This document shows positions 51,352-60,458 of a stretch of 64,000 nt of DNA, one piece after another. Origin of the DNA: Sulfurospirillum_A sp029027265 (GTDB taxonomy: Bacteria > Campylobacterota > Campylobacteria > Campylobacterales > Sulfurospirillaceae); contig CP093061.1 in the NCBI GenBank assembly GCA_029027265.1, positions 2,294,001-2,358,000 on the forward strand, read 5' to 3'. Position 1 is the stretch's first letter. Each line of letters starts with the position of its first letter. Below the pieces are notes generated by a model, which worked only from the letters and a program-made list of their open reading frames with translations, ran no database searches and was not told where the DNA came from. Made by a program: the position numbers and the translations under genes.

Positions 51352-52346
51352 AAAAAAAGCAAAACAAAATAATCTTTTACAGAACAGAATCTATAAAAGT
51401 AGAGCTTGAAGTACACTTTGAAGATGAAACATTTTGGCTTACACAAAAGAAGATGGGTGAGCTTTTTGGTGTAGAAGTAAATACTATAAATTATCATCTA
51501 AAAGAGGTATTTAAAAGTTGTGAGTTGATTGAAGATTCAGTTATTCGAAAAATTCGAATAACTGCTAGTGATGGAAAAATTTATAAAACAAATTTTTACA
51601 ATCTTGATGCTATTATATCCGTAGGGTATAGAGTAAATTCTAAAGAAGCTACACAGTTTCGTATCTGGGCTACTGCAACCTTGAAAGAGTTTATCATCAA
51701 AGGTTTTGTGATGGATGATGAGCGACTTAAAAATGGTGAAAATTTTGGTAAAGACTATTTTGAAGAGTTACTTGAACGCATCCGCACTATACGAAATAGT
51801 GAGAGACGAACTTATCAGAAAATAACTGATATTTTTGCAGAGTGTAGTATAGATTATGATAAAGATTCCACTATCACTAAAAACTTCTATGCTCATATAC
51901 AAAATAAATTTCATTTTGCCATAGTTGGTAATACTGCGGCTGAGATTATATATGAAAAGGCTGATAGTGACAAGCCTTATATGGGATTGACTTCTTGGAA
52001 AAACTCACCTGATGGAAGAGTTTTAAAAAGTGATGTAGTTATTGCCAAAAATTATCTAACTCAAAAAGAGTTAGCTATGCTAGATAGAATTGTAGTGGCT
52101 TACTTTGACCATGTGGAGTTTCTAGCTCAAAAGAGAGAATCTATGAGTATGCTAGATTTACAAAATGGTATCAATAAGTTTTTAGAATTTAATGAGTTTG
52201 ATGTACTCAATAACTTTGGTTCAGTATCTCATAAAGAGGCTCTTATAAAAGCAAATAACGAGTATGAAGTTTACAAAGTAAAACAAGATAAAAATTATAT
52301 ATCTGATTTTGATAGAGAAGTAAAAAGATTGGAAGGTAAAATATGA
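51348..52346 (+). CDS. rhuM: RhuM family protein
   Basis: 332 aa, similar to the RhuM 'virulence protein' first noted in Salmonella. FEDETFWLTQKKMGELFGVE, NLDAIISVGYRVNSKEATQF and WATATLKEFIIKGFVMDDER are diagnostic, followed by a Fic/DOC-like-sized C-terminal helical region. It is a paralogue of the front part of the PLD-fused gene in the same operon. Function unknown; overlaps hsdS and hsdR by 4 bases each, so it is an integral part of this operon. Confidence 0.82.
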   Translation: MKKKQNKIIFYRTESIKVELEVHFEDETFWLTQKKMGELFGVEVNTINYHLKEVFKSCELIEDSVIRKIRITASDGKIYKTNFYNLDAIISVGYRVNSKEATQFRIWATATLKEFIIKGFVMDDERLKNGENFGKDYFEELLERIRTIRNSERRTYQKITDIFAECSIDYDKDSTITKNFYAHIQNKFHFAIVGNTAAEIIYEKADSDKPYMGLTSWKNSPDGRVLKSDVVIAKNYLTQKELAMLDRIVVAYFDHVEFLAQKRESMSMLDLQNGINKFLEFNEFDVLNNFGSVSHKEALIKANNEYEVYKVKQDKNYISDFDREVKRLEGKI

Positions 52347-55300
52347 ACTCAGACATATCAACAGAAAAACAACTGCAAAATAATGTAATAGATTTGTTAA
52401 AATCTATGGGGTATATATTTATCTCTCAAGAAGAAAATTCTACATGTAGAAGTGGAAAATTATCTGATGTACTACTAAAAGATATTTTAATAAATCAACT
52501 TCAAAAGTTAAATAGTATTGAGTATAAAGGTATAACTTACTCATTTTCCCCAAACAATATATCTAATGCAGTAAATAATTTAGATGAGTCTTTAAATGAA
52601 GGGCTTATGACTGCAAATGCTAAAATAACCGACCAACTAATCCTTGGTAATTCTTATCAAGAAGAGTTGATAGATGGAGTTAAAAAAAGCTTTTCACTTA
52701 AATATATAGACTTTAAAAATATAGAGAACAATATTTTTCATTTTACAGAAGAGTTTAGTGTATCAAGACAAACTTTAAATGAGAGAGATAAAACAAGACG
52801 ACCTGATATAGTATTGTTTATTAACGGTATCCCTTTTGGTGTAATAGAACTTAAAAAATCAAGTGTAGAGACAGAACAAGGTATCTCTCAAATGATACGA
52901 AACCAGTTAAAAGGTGAGATACCACAACTTTTTAAATTTACACAAATATTATTAGCTGGAAATAATCATTCGCCAAAGTATGCAACTGCTGGAACACCCA
53001 AGAAGTTTTATGCTACTTGGGAAGAAGATGTAAAACAATATATAGAGAGACTTGTAACAGATAGGACACCTAGCAAACTTGACAATACTATTTACTCTCT
53101 ATTTGAAAAAAAAAGAGTTATAAAACTTTTACACTCCTTTATTATTTTTGATAACAAAGTAAAAAAGATAGCAAGATACCAACAGTATTTTGCCATTAAA
53201 GAGATAATGAAAAAGATAGATAAGCTAGATGCTACTGGACGAAGAGGTGGAGGTCTAATTTGGCATACACAAGGAAGTGGAAAGTCTCTTACTATGGTAA
53301 TGCTTACTCGTGTCATAAAGGCTAGTATTCCAAACTCAAAAGTAGTTGTAGTAACAGATAGAAAAGATTTAGATAGACAGATACACTCTACATTTAATAA
53401 GAGTGAGATAGAAGCAAGAAGAGCAGGAAGCGGTAAGAAACTTATCCAACTTCTACAAAGTGGAAAAAGTGTTATAACAACACTTATACATAAGTTTGAG
53501 ACGGTTCAAAAAGAGAAAGTAATACTAGACGACCCAAATATCTTTATACTTGTAGATGAATCACATCGTACACAAGAGGGAGATTTAAACAAAGCTATGA
53601 AAAAAGTATTTCCTAGTGCTTGTTATCTTGGTTTTACGGGTACTCCTCTTATGAAAAAAGAGAAAAGTACCATTTCTAAGTTTGGTGGATTATTACATAA
53701 ATATACTATTGACCAAGCAGTAAGAGATGGAGCAGTTTTACCGCTACTTTATGAGGGAAGATTAGTTGACCAATGGATTAGTGACGAAAATGGACTTGAT
53801 AGAAGATTTGATGTTCTTTCTCGTAACTTAAATGACGAACAGAAACTTGACTTAAAAAGAAAGTGGGCAAGATTTCAAAAAGTAGCAAGTAGTGAGAGAA
53901 GACTTGAAATGATTATGTTTGATATAAATGAGCATTTTATTAAAAATATTCAAGGTACTGGTTTTAAAGCTATGCTTGCAACTAGTTCAAAATATGAAGC
54001 TATTAAATATCATAAACTTTTTGAAGAGTTAGGCGATATTAAAACAGCTTTTGTAACATCTGCACCTGATAGTAAAGAGGGTTATGAAAGTGTTGATGAT
54101 GATAACAAAGCATTCATAAATGAAGAGTGGCAAAAAATCATTAAAAAATATGGAGATGAAGATAGGTACCTTGAAAAAGTAAAAGATGAATTTGTAGAGG
54201 GCGAAGAGATTGAACTTATTATTGTGGTCAGTAAGCTTTTAACTGGTTTTGATGCACCAAGAGCTACTATTTTATATATTGATAAAGAGTTAAAAGAACA
54301 TAACCTACTTCAAGCTATCGCTAGGGTTAATAGACTTTATGATGGCAAGGATTTTGGTTTTATCATAGATTATAGAGGACTGTTAGGTAATCTTGATAGT
54401 GCTTTAACTTCTTACTCTTCACTTGATGGATTTGATGAAGAAGATTTAGTTGGAACTGTTGTTGATATTAAAGACGAGATAGCGAGAGTTAAAACATACT
54501 ATTCTCACTTAGAAGAGTTATTTAAAAATGTTGAAAATAAAAATGACCAAGAAAGTTATGAGGTTTTTTTAGCAGATGAGGATATTAGAAAAGAGTTTTA
54601 TGAGTATCTATCAAATTATGGAAGGGCTTTAAAACTTGCACTCTCTTCAGATAAGATAGATGAAATTTTTAGTGACGAAGAGATTAAAGAATATAAACTA
54701 AAAATGAAGTTTTATAGTAATTTACGAGTAAGTATAAAAATCAGATACCATGAGACTGTAGATTTTGGTAAATATGAAAAACAGATGCAAAAACTTTTAG
54801 ATACTTTTATAAGTGCCGAAGATGTCCATCAACTTACAAAATTAGTAAATATTTTTGATGAAGATTTTGAAACAGAGATAGAGAGAATAGTAGGAGATAA
54901 TGCAAGAGCAGATACTATTTTAAGTGCATTAACTGCTACTATAACTGAGAAAATGGACTCTAACCCTGCTTACTATGAAAAACTATCTTTACGGATAAAA
55001 GAGATTATAGAAGCATACAAAAATGATAGGTTATCTGATGAAGAGAAGTTGAAAAATGCAAAAAATATTAGAAGCTTACTTGTGGCAAAAGATGTAGAGA
55101 CAGATGAGAATTATCCAGATAGTATTAAACATAGTAAATGCTCATGTGCTATCTTTGATAATATGATTGATGAGTTCAATCAACTACTAGGAACTTCATC
55201 AGAAGAAGTTTTAGAGAGGGTATCAATATCTTTTAATGATATTTTTAAGGAATCTAGTAAAAAGCCTGATTGGGTAAATAATACAAATGTCACAAATCAT

Positions 55301-55420
55301 ATAGATGGGCAGATTGAAGAGATACTATGGGAGTTAGAAGATGAACATAGTGTTAGTTTTAACAATATAGATGAAATCATAGCAAGAGTGAGAAGTATTG
55401 GAATCAATAATTATTCATAA
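52343..55420 (+). CDS. hsdR: Type I restriction enzyme R subunit
   Basis: 1025 aa translocase-nuclease. The N-terminal nuclease domain has RRPDIVLFINGIPFGVIELK (the PD...ELK motif). The helicase domain has Walker A LIWHTQGSGKSLTM (near residue 315), the DEAD-box variant DESHRTQEGD and the later motif VI QAIARVNR. It is complete, so the system may be active. One TACATGTA lies in codons near the N-terminus. Confidence 0.95.
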   Translation: MNSDISTEKQLQNNVIDLLKSMGYIFISQEENSTCRSGKLSDVLLKDILINQLQKLNSIEYKGITYSFSPNNISNAVNNLDESLNEGLMTANAKITDQLILGNSYQEELIDGVKKSFSLKYIDFKNIENNIFHFTEEFSVSRQTLNERDKTRRPDIVLFINGIPFGVIELKKSSVETEQGISQMIRNQLKGEIPQLFKFTQILLAGNNHSPKYATAGTPKKFYATWEEDVKQYIERLVTDRTPSKLDNTIYSLFEKKRVIKLLHSFIIFDNKVKKIARYQQYFAIKEIMKKIDKLDATGRRGGGLIWHTQGSGKSLTMVMLTRVIKASIPNSKVVVVTDRKDLDRQIHSTFNKSEIEARRAGSGKKLIQLLQSGKSVITTLIHKFETVQKEKVILDDPNIFILVDESHRTQEGDLNKAMKKVFPSACYLGFTGTPLMKKEKSTISKFGGLLHKYTIDQAVRDGAVLPLLYEGRLVDQWISDENGLDRRFDVLSRNLNDEQKLDLKRKWARFQKVASSERRLEMIMFDINEHFIKNIQGTGFKAMLATSSKYEAIKYHKLFEELGDIKTAFVTSAPDSKEGYESVDDDNKAFINEEWQKIIKKYGDEDRYLEKVKDEFVEGEEIELIIVVSKLLTGFDAPRATILYIDKELKEHNLLQAIARVNRLYDGKDFGFIIDYRGLLGNLDSALTSYSSLDGFDEEDLVGTVVDIKDEIARVKTYYSHLEELFKNVENKNDQESYEVFLADEDIRKEFYEYLSNYGRALKLALSSDKIDEIFSDEEIKEYKLKMKFYSNLRVSIKIRYHETVDFGKYEKQMQKLLDTFISAEDVHQLTKLVNIFDEDFETEIERIVGDNARADTILSALTATITEKMDSNPAYYEKLSLRIKEIIEAYKNDRLSDEEKLKNAKNIRSLLVAKDVETDENYPDSIKHSKCSCAIFDNMIDEFNQLLGTSSEEVLERVSISFNDIFKESSKKPDWVNNTNVTNHIDGQIEEILWELEDEHSVSFNNIDEIIARVRSIGINNYS

Positions 55421-55423
55421 TAA

Positions 55424-56077
55424 TATCCAAATCATAAAAAAGATATTAAAAATATCACTCTAAAAGTGAAGCCTACATGTGAAGTGATTTTAACTGCACC
55501 ACTCCTCACTACTGATGAGCATATTGAATATATTTTGAAAAAAAGAAAAGATTGGATTAGTAAAAAAATAGCATTTTATACAGCCAACTATAAACCTCAA
55601 ATACAAGAATATGTGAGTGGAGAGAATTTTAAATATCTAGGTAAAAATTATAGATTGAAAGTCATTCAATGTGATGATGAGTGTGTTAAACTTCAAAGAG
55701 GTTATATACAGATATTCATTAAGAATAAAAATAATTTAGAGAAAAAAAAGAAACTTTTAAACGATTGGTATCTTTTAAAAGCAGAGAATTATTTTAAAAA
55801 GATTATTGCTAAATATTCAAGTATTGTTAATGTAGATATTAACAATATAAAAATTCGACAAATGAAAACTAGATGGGGTTCTTGTAATAGTAGTAAATCG
55901 TATATAAACCTAAATAGTGAACTTATTAAAAAGCCATCAAATGCAATAGAGTATGTAATTTTTCACGAGTTGTCTCATCTGATTTATCCTAACCATAGTA
56001 GAGAATTTTATAACTATTTGAGTACTTATATGCCTGATTGGAAAAAGAGAAAAATATTACTAGAAATGGTACAATAA
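55424..56077 (+). CDS. YgjP/DUF45-family metallopeptidase-like protein, 5' end unclear
   Basis: About 217 codons. The zinc motif is FHELSHL with a downstream NHSREFY third ligand; MKTRWGSCN and YVIFHELSH are typical of the family (WSS1/YgjP-like), often found beside type I restriction genes. The first standard start is GTG 55466, but codons 55424-55465 (YPNHKKDIKNITLKVKPTCE) extend the normal first beta-strands of the domain. No ATG, GTG or TTG precedes them before the stop at 55421. The gene may be 5' truncated or use a rare start. Confidence 0.7.
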   Translation, partial: YPNHKKDIKNITLKVKPTCEVILTAPLLTTDEHIEYILKKRKDWISKKIAFYTANYKPQIQEYVSGENFKYLGKNYRLKVIQCDDECVKLQRGYIQIFIKNKNNLEKKKKLLNDWYLLKAENYFKKIIAKYSSIVNVDINNIKIRQMKTRWGSCNSSKSYINLNSELIKKPSNAIEYVIFHELSHLIYPNHSREFYNYLSTYMPDWKKRKILLEMVQ

Positions 56078-56146
56078 CATAAGTAAAATTTTATAGCTCT
56101 TTGTCTAGTCTATCCTCAAAATATTTCCAGTTTATATAGTCAATCC

Positions 56147-56809
56147 TTACTTGTAAAACTTAGCTAGTTTATTTGAATTCACTCCAACCAAATACAAGCT
56201 TATCAAAACCCAGTTTTTTAACAAATTAAATAAAATTCCATTTTTTTCATACCTTCTTGGGCTTGTGATGACTTTATGATTTATAATTTGTATCTTTAGT
56301 TTTTGTTTTTTTAGCTTTTGCATTAAGTTTACATCTTCCATCAAAGCTATATTTTCATAACCTCCAACTCTCTCAAAAATATCTTTTTTGATAAAAATAG
56401 CTTGGTCACCATATGGAAGTCCAGTTTTTTTTGAACGCCAACTTGCTACTTTTGCTATGAATTTCAAAGATTTTTTTTTCGTATCAAAATCCAAATCAAA
56501 TGCACCAGCAACTACATCTTTTTGCTTCAAAACTTCCTTTACATGTAAGAGTGCATTTTTTGGTAAAACTGTGTCTACATGTAAGAAAAGCAAGACTTCT
56601 GAACTGGCATGTTTTGCACCCTCATTCATCTGATTTGCCCTACCCTTTTGTGAAGATAATTTAATAATGTTTTTAGACTCTATCAAATCCAAAGTTGAAA
56701 TCCCATTGCCATCAACAACTATAACCTCATATGCATTAGGTAATTGTTTTAAACAAACATTAATATTTGTTTCATTATATACAGGAATTATGATAGATAT
56801 TTTGATAAT
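56147..56809 (-). CDS. Arsenosugar biosynthesis glycosyltransferase (TIGR04283-type GT2), ATT start
   Basis: 220 aa if started at ATT 56809. SIIIPVYNET (nucleotide-sugar strand), GRANQMNEGAKHASSEVLLF, the DxD-like LHVDT, and GGYENIALMEDVNLMQKLKK match the GT2 family attached to arsenosugar clusters. No ATG, GTG or TTG occurs in frame before the GT2 strand; the first standard start (TTG 56692) would remove it. AGAGAGG lies four bases before the ATT. Divergent from arsS; two TACATGTA copies. Confidence 0.75.
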   Translation of the reverse strand: MIKISIIIPVYNETNINVCLKQLPNAYEVIVVDGNGISTLDLIESKNIIKLSSQKGRANQMNEGAKHASSEVLLFLHVDTVLPKNALLHVKEVLKQKDVVAGAFDLDFDTKKKSLKFIAKVASWRSKKTGLPYGDQAIFIKKDIFERVGGYENIALMEDVNLMQKLKKQKLKIQIINHKVITSPRRYEKNGILFNLLKNWVLISLYLVGVNSNKLAKFYK

Positions 56810-56871
56810 TTTTCCTCTCTAAACATAAAATAAACGAAGTTATTATATCATTAAAAAAACAAAGGATATTT

Positions 56872-58854
56872 ATGAGTTTTTGGCAAGGAAAAGAAATACT
56901 AAAAGATAAATTTGATTTGATACAGATAAATGTAGGCGATATGTGTAATCTTACATGTAATCATTGTCATGTTGGTGCTAGCCCCAAAGGTGTTAAAAAC
57001 ATGGACACCAAAACTGCTAACAAAGTCATAGAAAAGATACTAACCTTAGATATAGAAACCATAGAATTCACAGGTGGAACTCCTGAGATGAATCCAAATT
57101 TTGAGACTTTTTTAGAACAACTCTACAGAGCTGGAAAAAACCTTGTAGTAAGAACTAGCCTAACTATCTTAGATGACAAAAAATATAGCCATTTTTTAGA
57201 ATTATACAAAAAATACAACGTAAAAGTCATAGCTTCACTGCCTTCTGTTTTTGAAGATGCAACCACTCAACAAAGAGGTGAAGGAGTATATGACACAACT
57301 ATAGATATACTAAAAAAACTAAACTCCATGGGTTACTCAAAAGGAGATTTAAAACTGGATCTAGTTTATAACCCAGTCGGAACTTACTTACCAGCTCCTC
57401 AGCTACAACTAGAGAATGAATACAAAGAGATACTAAAAAAGAAGTTCAACATAAGCTTCAACTCACTTGCAACTATAGTAAATATACCTATAAAAAGATT
57501 CAAATTTGATTTGAAAAAGCACAATCTTTTAGATGATTATATGAAACTATTAAAAGACAATTTTAACGAAGCTACACTCTCAAATGTAATGTGCAAAAGA
57601 GTTTTATCTATTGGTTATGATGGTTTTGTTTACGATTGTGATTTCAATTTAGCCTTAGAGATGAGAATAAAAGGTTACGAAAACACACCTTTTTGGGACA
57701 TAGATTTTGAGAATTTTGCTCCTTCAATTAGTTTTAATTCTCATTGTTATGCTTGTACTGTAAACAGTGGAAGTTCATGCCATGGTGAGGTTATCAAAGA
57801 CTTTGATGCCACACAAAATGCAAAAGAGTATTATGGAGAAGTTCTAAGCTCTACTAGTGACCTTAAAACCACCGCTTGTTGTACGCTAGATATGATTCCT
57901 CAACGCATCAAAGATACTCTACCTTACATCATAGATGAGATAAAAGACAAGTACTATGGCTGTGGTTCACCAATGCCTCTTGTTCTTGAAAATCAAACTA
58001 TGCTTGATCTTGGTTGTGGAAGTGGTAGAGATGTTTATATACTCTCAAAACTTTCAGGTCAAGGTGGTTTCATTCACGGCATAGACATGACAGCAAACCA
58101 AATCAACGTAGCCATTAAAAATCAAAAGGCTCAAACAAAAAGATTTGAGTATGAGAAAATAAATACTAACTTCATTCACGATTATATAGAAAATATAGAT
58201 AAGCATTTTGAAGAAGGCTCAGTTGATATTGTAACTTCAAACTGTGTTATAAATCTACTAGAAGACAAAAGAGATATACTAAAAAAAGTACATAAAATTC
58301 TCAAAGAAGGAGGAGAATTTTACTTTAGTGATGTTTACTCAAGCAGACGACTTCCAAAACATGTAAGAGAAGACAAAGTCCTGCATGGAGAGTGTTTAGG
58401 TGGGGCATTGTATGCCAATGACTTTGTAAGATTTGCAATAGAAGCTGGATTTGTTGAGCCTAGAATGGTGAGCTCAAAAGAGATAGAAATCACGGATAAA
58501 GAGGTGCAAAAACTAGTAGGAAAAACAAAGTTTTACTCTATAACATATAGACTTTGGAAAATAGAAGGACTTGATAGTGTATGTGAAGACTATGGTCAAT
58601 TTGCCATCTACAAAGGGGGAGTTAGCGAGAGTGAACTTGAATTTCAATTAGATTCAAACCATCTTTTTGAGATAAACAGACCAGAACACGTTTGTAAAAA
58701 CACTGCCGATATGCTGAGTAAAACAAGATACAAAAAATACTTTAAAATTATTGGAGATACCTCTACTCACTTTGGAGAGTTCACAGGCTGTGCAACTCTA
58801 GCTTCAGAGGCCGAAGAATCTCAAGAAGTTGGAATATCAACATGCGGTTGCTAA
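56872..58854 (+). CDS. arsS: Fused arsenosugar radical-SAM enzyme and arsenic methyltransferase (ArsS-ArsM)
   Basis: 660 aa. Residues 1-312: radical-SAM ArsS with MCNLTCNHC (Cys25/29/32) and Cys-rich HCYACTVNSGSSCHG (290-304), proposed to attach the adenosyl group to arsenic. Residues about 320-660: ArsM-type methyltransferase with Cys336/337, the GCGSPMP stretch, SAM-binding LDLGCGSGRDV (378-388), and C-terminal CGC. A single protein could therefore perform both arsenic methylation and adenosylation. Usually these are two genes. Overlaps the next gene by 13 bases. Confidence 0.88.
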   Translation: MSFWQGKEILKDKFDLIQINVGDMCNLTCNHCHVGASPKGVKNMDTKTANKVIEKILTLDIETIEFTGGTPEMNPNFETFLEQLYRAGKNLVVRTSLTILDDKKYSHFLELYKKYNVKVIASLPSVFEDATTQQRGEGVYDTTIDILKKLNSMGYSKGDLKLDLVYNPVGTYLPAPQLQLENEYKEILKKKFNISFNSLATIVNIPIKRFKFDLKKHNLLDDYMKLLKDNFNEATLSNVMCKRVLSIGYDGFVYDCDFNLALEMRIKGYENTPFWDIDFENFAPSISFNSHCYACTVNSGSSCHGEVIKDFDATQNAKEYYGEVLSSTSDLKTTACCTLDMIPQRIKDTLPYIIDEIKDKYYGCGSPMPLVLENQTMLDLGCGSGRDVYILSKLSGQGGFIHGIDMTANQINVAIKNQKAQTKRFEYEKINTNFIHDYIENIDKHFEEGSVDIVTSNCVINLLEDKRDILKKVHKILKEGGEFYFSDVYSSRRLPKHVREDKVLHGECLGGALYANDFVRFAIEAGFVEPRMVSSKEIEITDKEVQKLVGKTKFYSITYRLWKIEGLDSVCEDYGQFAIYKGGVSESELEFQLDSNHLFEINRPEHVCKNTADMLSKTRYKKYFKIIGDTSTHFGEFTGCATLASEAEESQEVGISTCGC

Positions 58855-59519
58855 TCTTTGTTTTGTTGAGTTTTAGTTTTTTAAATGCCGAAGTTTTACT
58901 AAAAGAAGATTTTAACTCGCTTGAAAACTGGGAGCCATTGAACTTTGAAAAGATAAAAAAACACTCTACTTACGAAGTAAAAAACTCTATTTTGATAGCA
59001 CAAAGTAATGCAAGTGCTTCTGGTTTGAAATTCAAGAGAACTTATGACATTTACAAGTACCCTATTCTTAGATTTCGTTGGAAAGTAGATAATGTTTACA
59101 AAAAAGGCGATGCAACTACAAAAGATGGAGATGATTACCCTCTTAGAGTTTATATCATGTTCCAATACAATCCTGAAAATGCCTCTTTTTTTGATAGCGT
59201 AAAATATGAACTTGCCAAGTCATTTTACGGAGAGTCCCCACCACACAGTGCTATGAACTACATCTGGGCAAATAAAAAACAAAAAGAGCGTATCATAACA
59301 AGTGCTTACACAGACAAAGCCAAGATGATAGTAACGAACAGTGGGGCTTTACATGTAAAACAGTGGAGAGAGCACACTGTAAATGTTTTAGAAGACTATA
59401 AAAAAGCTTTTAAGCAAAACCCTCCTACAAAAGTTTCATTAGCCATTATGAGCGACTCTGACAATACCCAAGAATCTTCAAAATCATATATAGATTTTAT
59501 TGAGGTAAAAAGTGAGTAA
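58842..59519 (+). CDS. Exported DUF3047 family protein
   Basis: 225 aa. A signal peptide (MRLLIFVLLSFSFLNAEV) is followed by WEPLNFEKIKKHSTYEVKN, LRFRWKVDNVYKKGDATTKD and YPLRVYIMFQY, the DUF3047 pattern. Members bind no known ligand. It overlaps the ArsS-ArsM gene by 13 bases, so it belongs to the arsenosugar operon by position. One TACATGTA. Confidence 0.78.
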   Translation: MRLLIFVLLSFSFLNAEVLLKEDFNSLENWEPLNFEKIKKHSTYEVKNSILIAQSNASASGLKFKRTYDIYKYPILRFRWKVDNVYKKGDATTKDGDDYPLRVYIMFQYNPENASFFDSVKYELAKSFYGESPPHSAMNYIWANKKQKERIITSAYTDKAKMIVTNSGALHVKQWREHTVNVLEDYKKAFKQNPPTKVSLAIMSDSDNTQESSKSYIDFIEVKSE

Positions 59520-59571
59520 ATCAAGTTTTATTTCATTTTGAAATGTTTTGTATGTTTGTATAAATTTACTG

Positions 59572-59577
59572 TATAAT
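59572..59577 (+). promoter_or_regulatory. -10 element of the type II restriction cassette
   Basis: TATAAT, with TTGTAT 18 bases upstream, precedes the restriction endonuclease GTG at 59609. It gives the cassette its own promoter. Confidence 0.5.
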
Positions 59578-59608
59578 CCAACTATAAATATAAGGAAAAT
59601 AAAAAATC

Positions 59609-60454
59609 GTGCCAAATATACTGAAAGCATTTATGAATATTGTTAATAATTATCAAGTAAATGTTGAAAATATAACCAATGGGAACAATAGAGCTAACAA
59701 TATGGGTGAAGGTTTAGAAACTTATATAAAAGATATTTTTGCAAGTACTATGAATGAAACTAATGAACAAAAAAAATTAAAAGAATTATCAAGAATATAT
59801 TCTTATCAAGGCAATAAAAATAATCCGCCAGATTTAATGTTAAAAAACAATGATGCAATAGAGATTAAAAAAATAGAATCAAAAAATACTTCCATAGCAT
59901 TAAATAGTTCATATCCAAAAGCAAGACTTTATGCTAATAGCACAATGATAACAGCTACATGTAGAAATTGTGAAGAATGGAGTACAAAAGACATGCTTTA
60001 TGCTGTTGGTTATGTCAATCAATCAGTTTTAAAATCTTTATGGTTGGTTTATGGAGATTGTTTTTGTGCTGATAAAGAGACTTATGAAAGAATTAAAAAC
60101 AGTATTTCAAGTGGAATAAATACAATACCTGATGTAGAATTTACACCAACAAATGAATTTGCTAAAATTAAAAAAGTTGATCCTTTAGGCATTACTGATT
60201 TAAGAATTAGAGGTATGTGGCATATTGATAATCCAAATAAAACTTTTAGTTATATCTATACTTATGATGATACAAAAAAAATTCAATTAATCTGTCTTAT
60301 GAAAAAAGAAAAATATGATTCTTTGCCAAATCAAGATAAAAAAATTATTGAAAATATTAATAACGAAAATGTAGAAGTTCAAGATATAAAAATAAAAAAT
60401 CCAAATAATCCAGTGCAACTAATAAATGCTAAACTATTAGTTTTTAAAGTTTAA
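59609..60454 (+). CDS. Type II restriction endonuclease, NgoPII-like (GGCC-type predicted)
   Basis: 281 aa, GTG start after AAGGAA. It matches the NgoPII family: NNRANNMGEGLETYIKDIFA, the PD-ExK nuclease core PPDLMLKNNDAIEIKKIE, NSSYPKARLYANS and later DLRIRGMWHIDNP. NgoPII cuts GGCC. The partner methylase next to it is of M.HaeIII type, also GGCC. Specificity is inferred from both. Confidence 0.85.
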   Translation: MPNILKAFMNIVNNYQVNVENITNGNNRANNMGEGLETYIKDIFASTMNETNEQKKLKELSRIYSYQGNKNNPPDLMLKNNDAIEIKKIESKNTSIALNSSYPKARLYANSTMITATCRNCEEWSTKDMLYAVGYVNQSVLKSLWLVYGDCFCADKETYERIKNSISSGINTIPDVEFTPTNEFAKIKKVDPLGITDLRIRGMWHIDNPNKTFSYIYTYDDTKKIQLICLMKKEKYDSLPNQDKKIIENINNENVEVQDIKIKNPNNPVQLINAKLLVFKV

Positions 60455-60458
60455 TTTT

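Noticed and set aside
56872..58854. Selenocysteine in ArsS
   Set aside because: Some ArsS-like proteins are selenoproteins, but here all expected positions are Cys codons and no in-frame TGA occurs.
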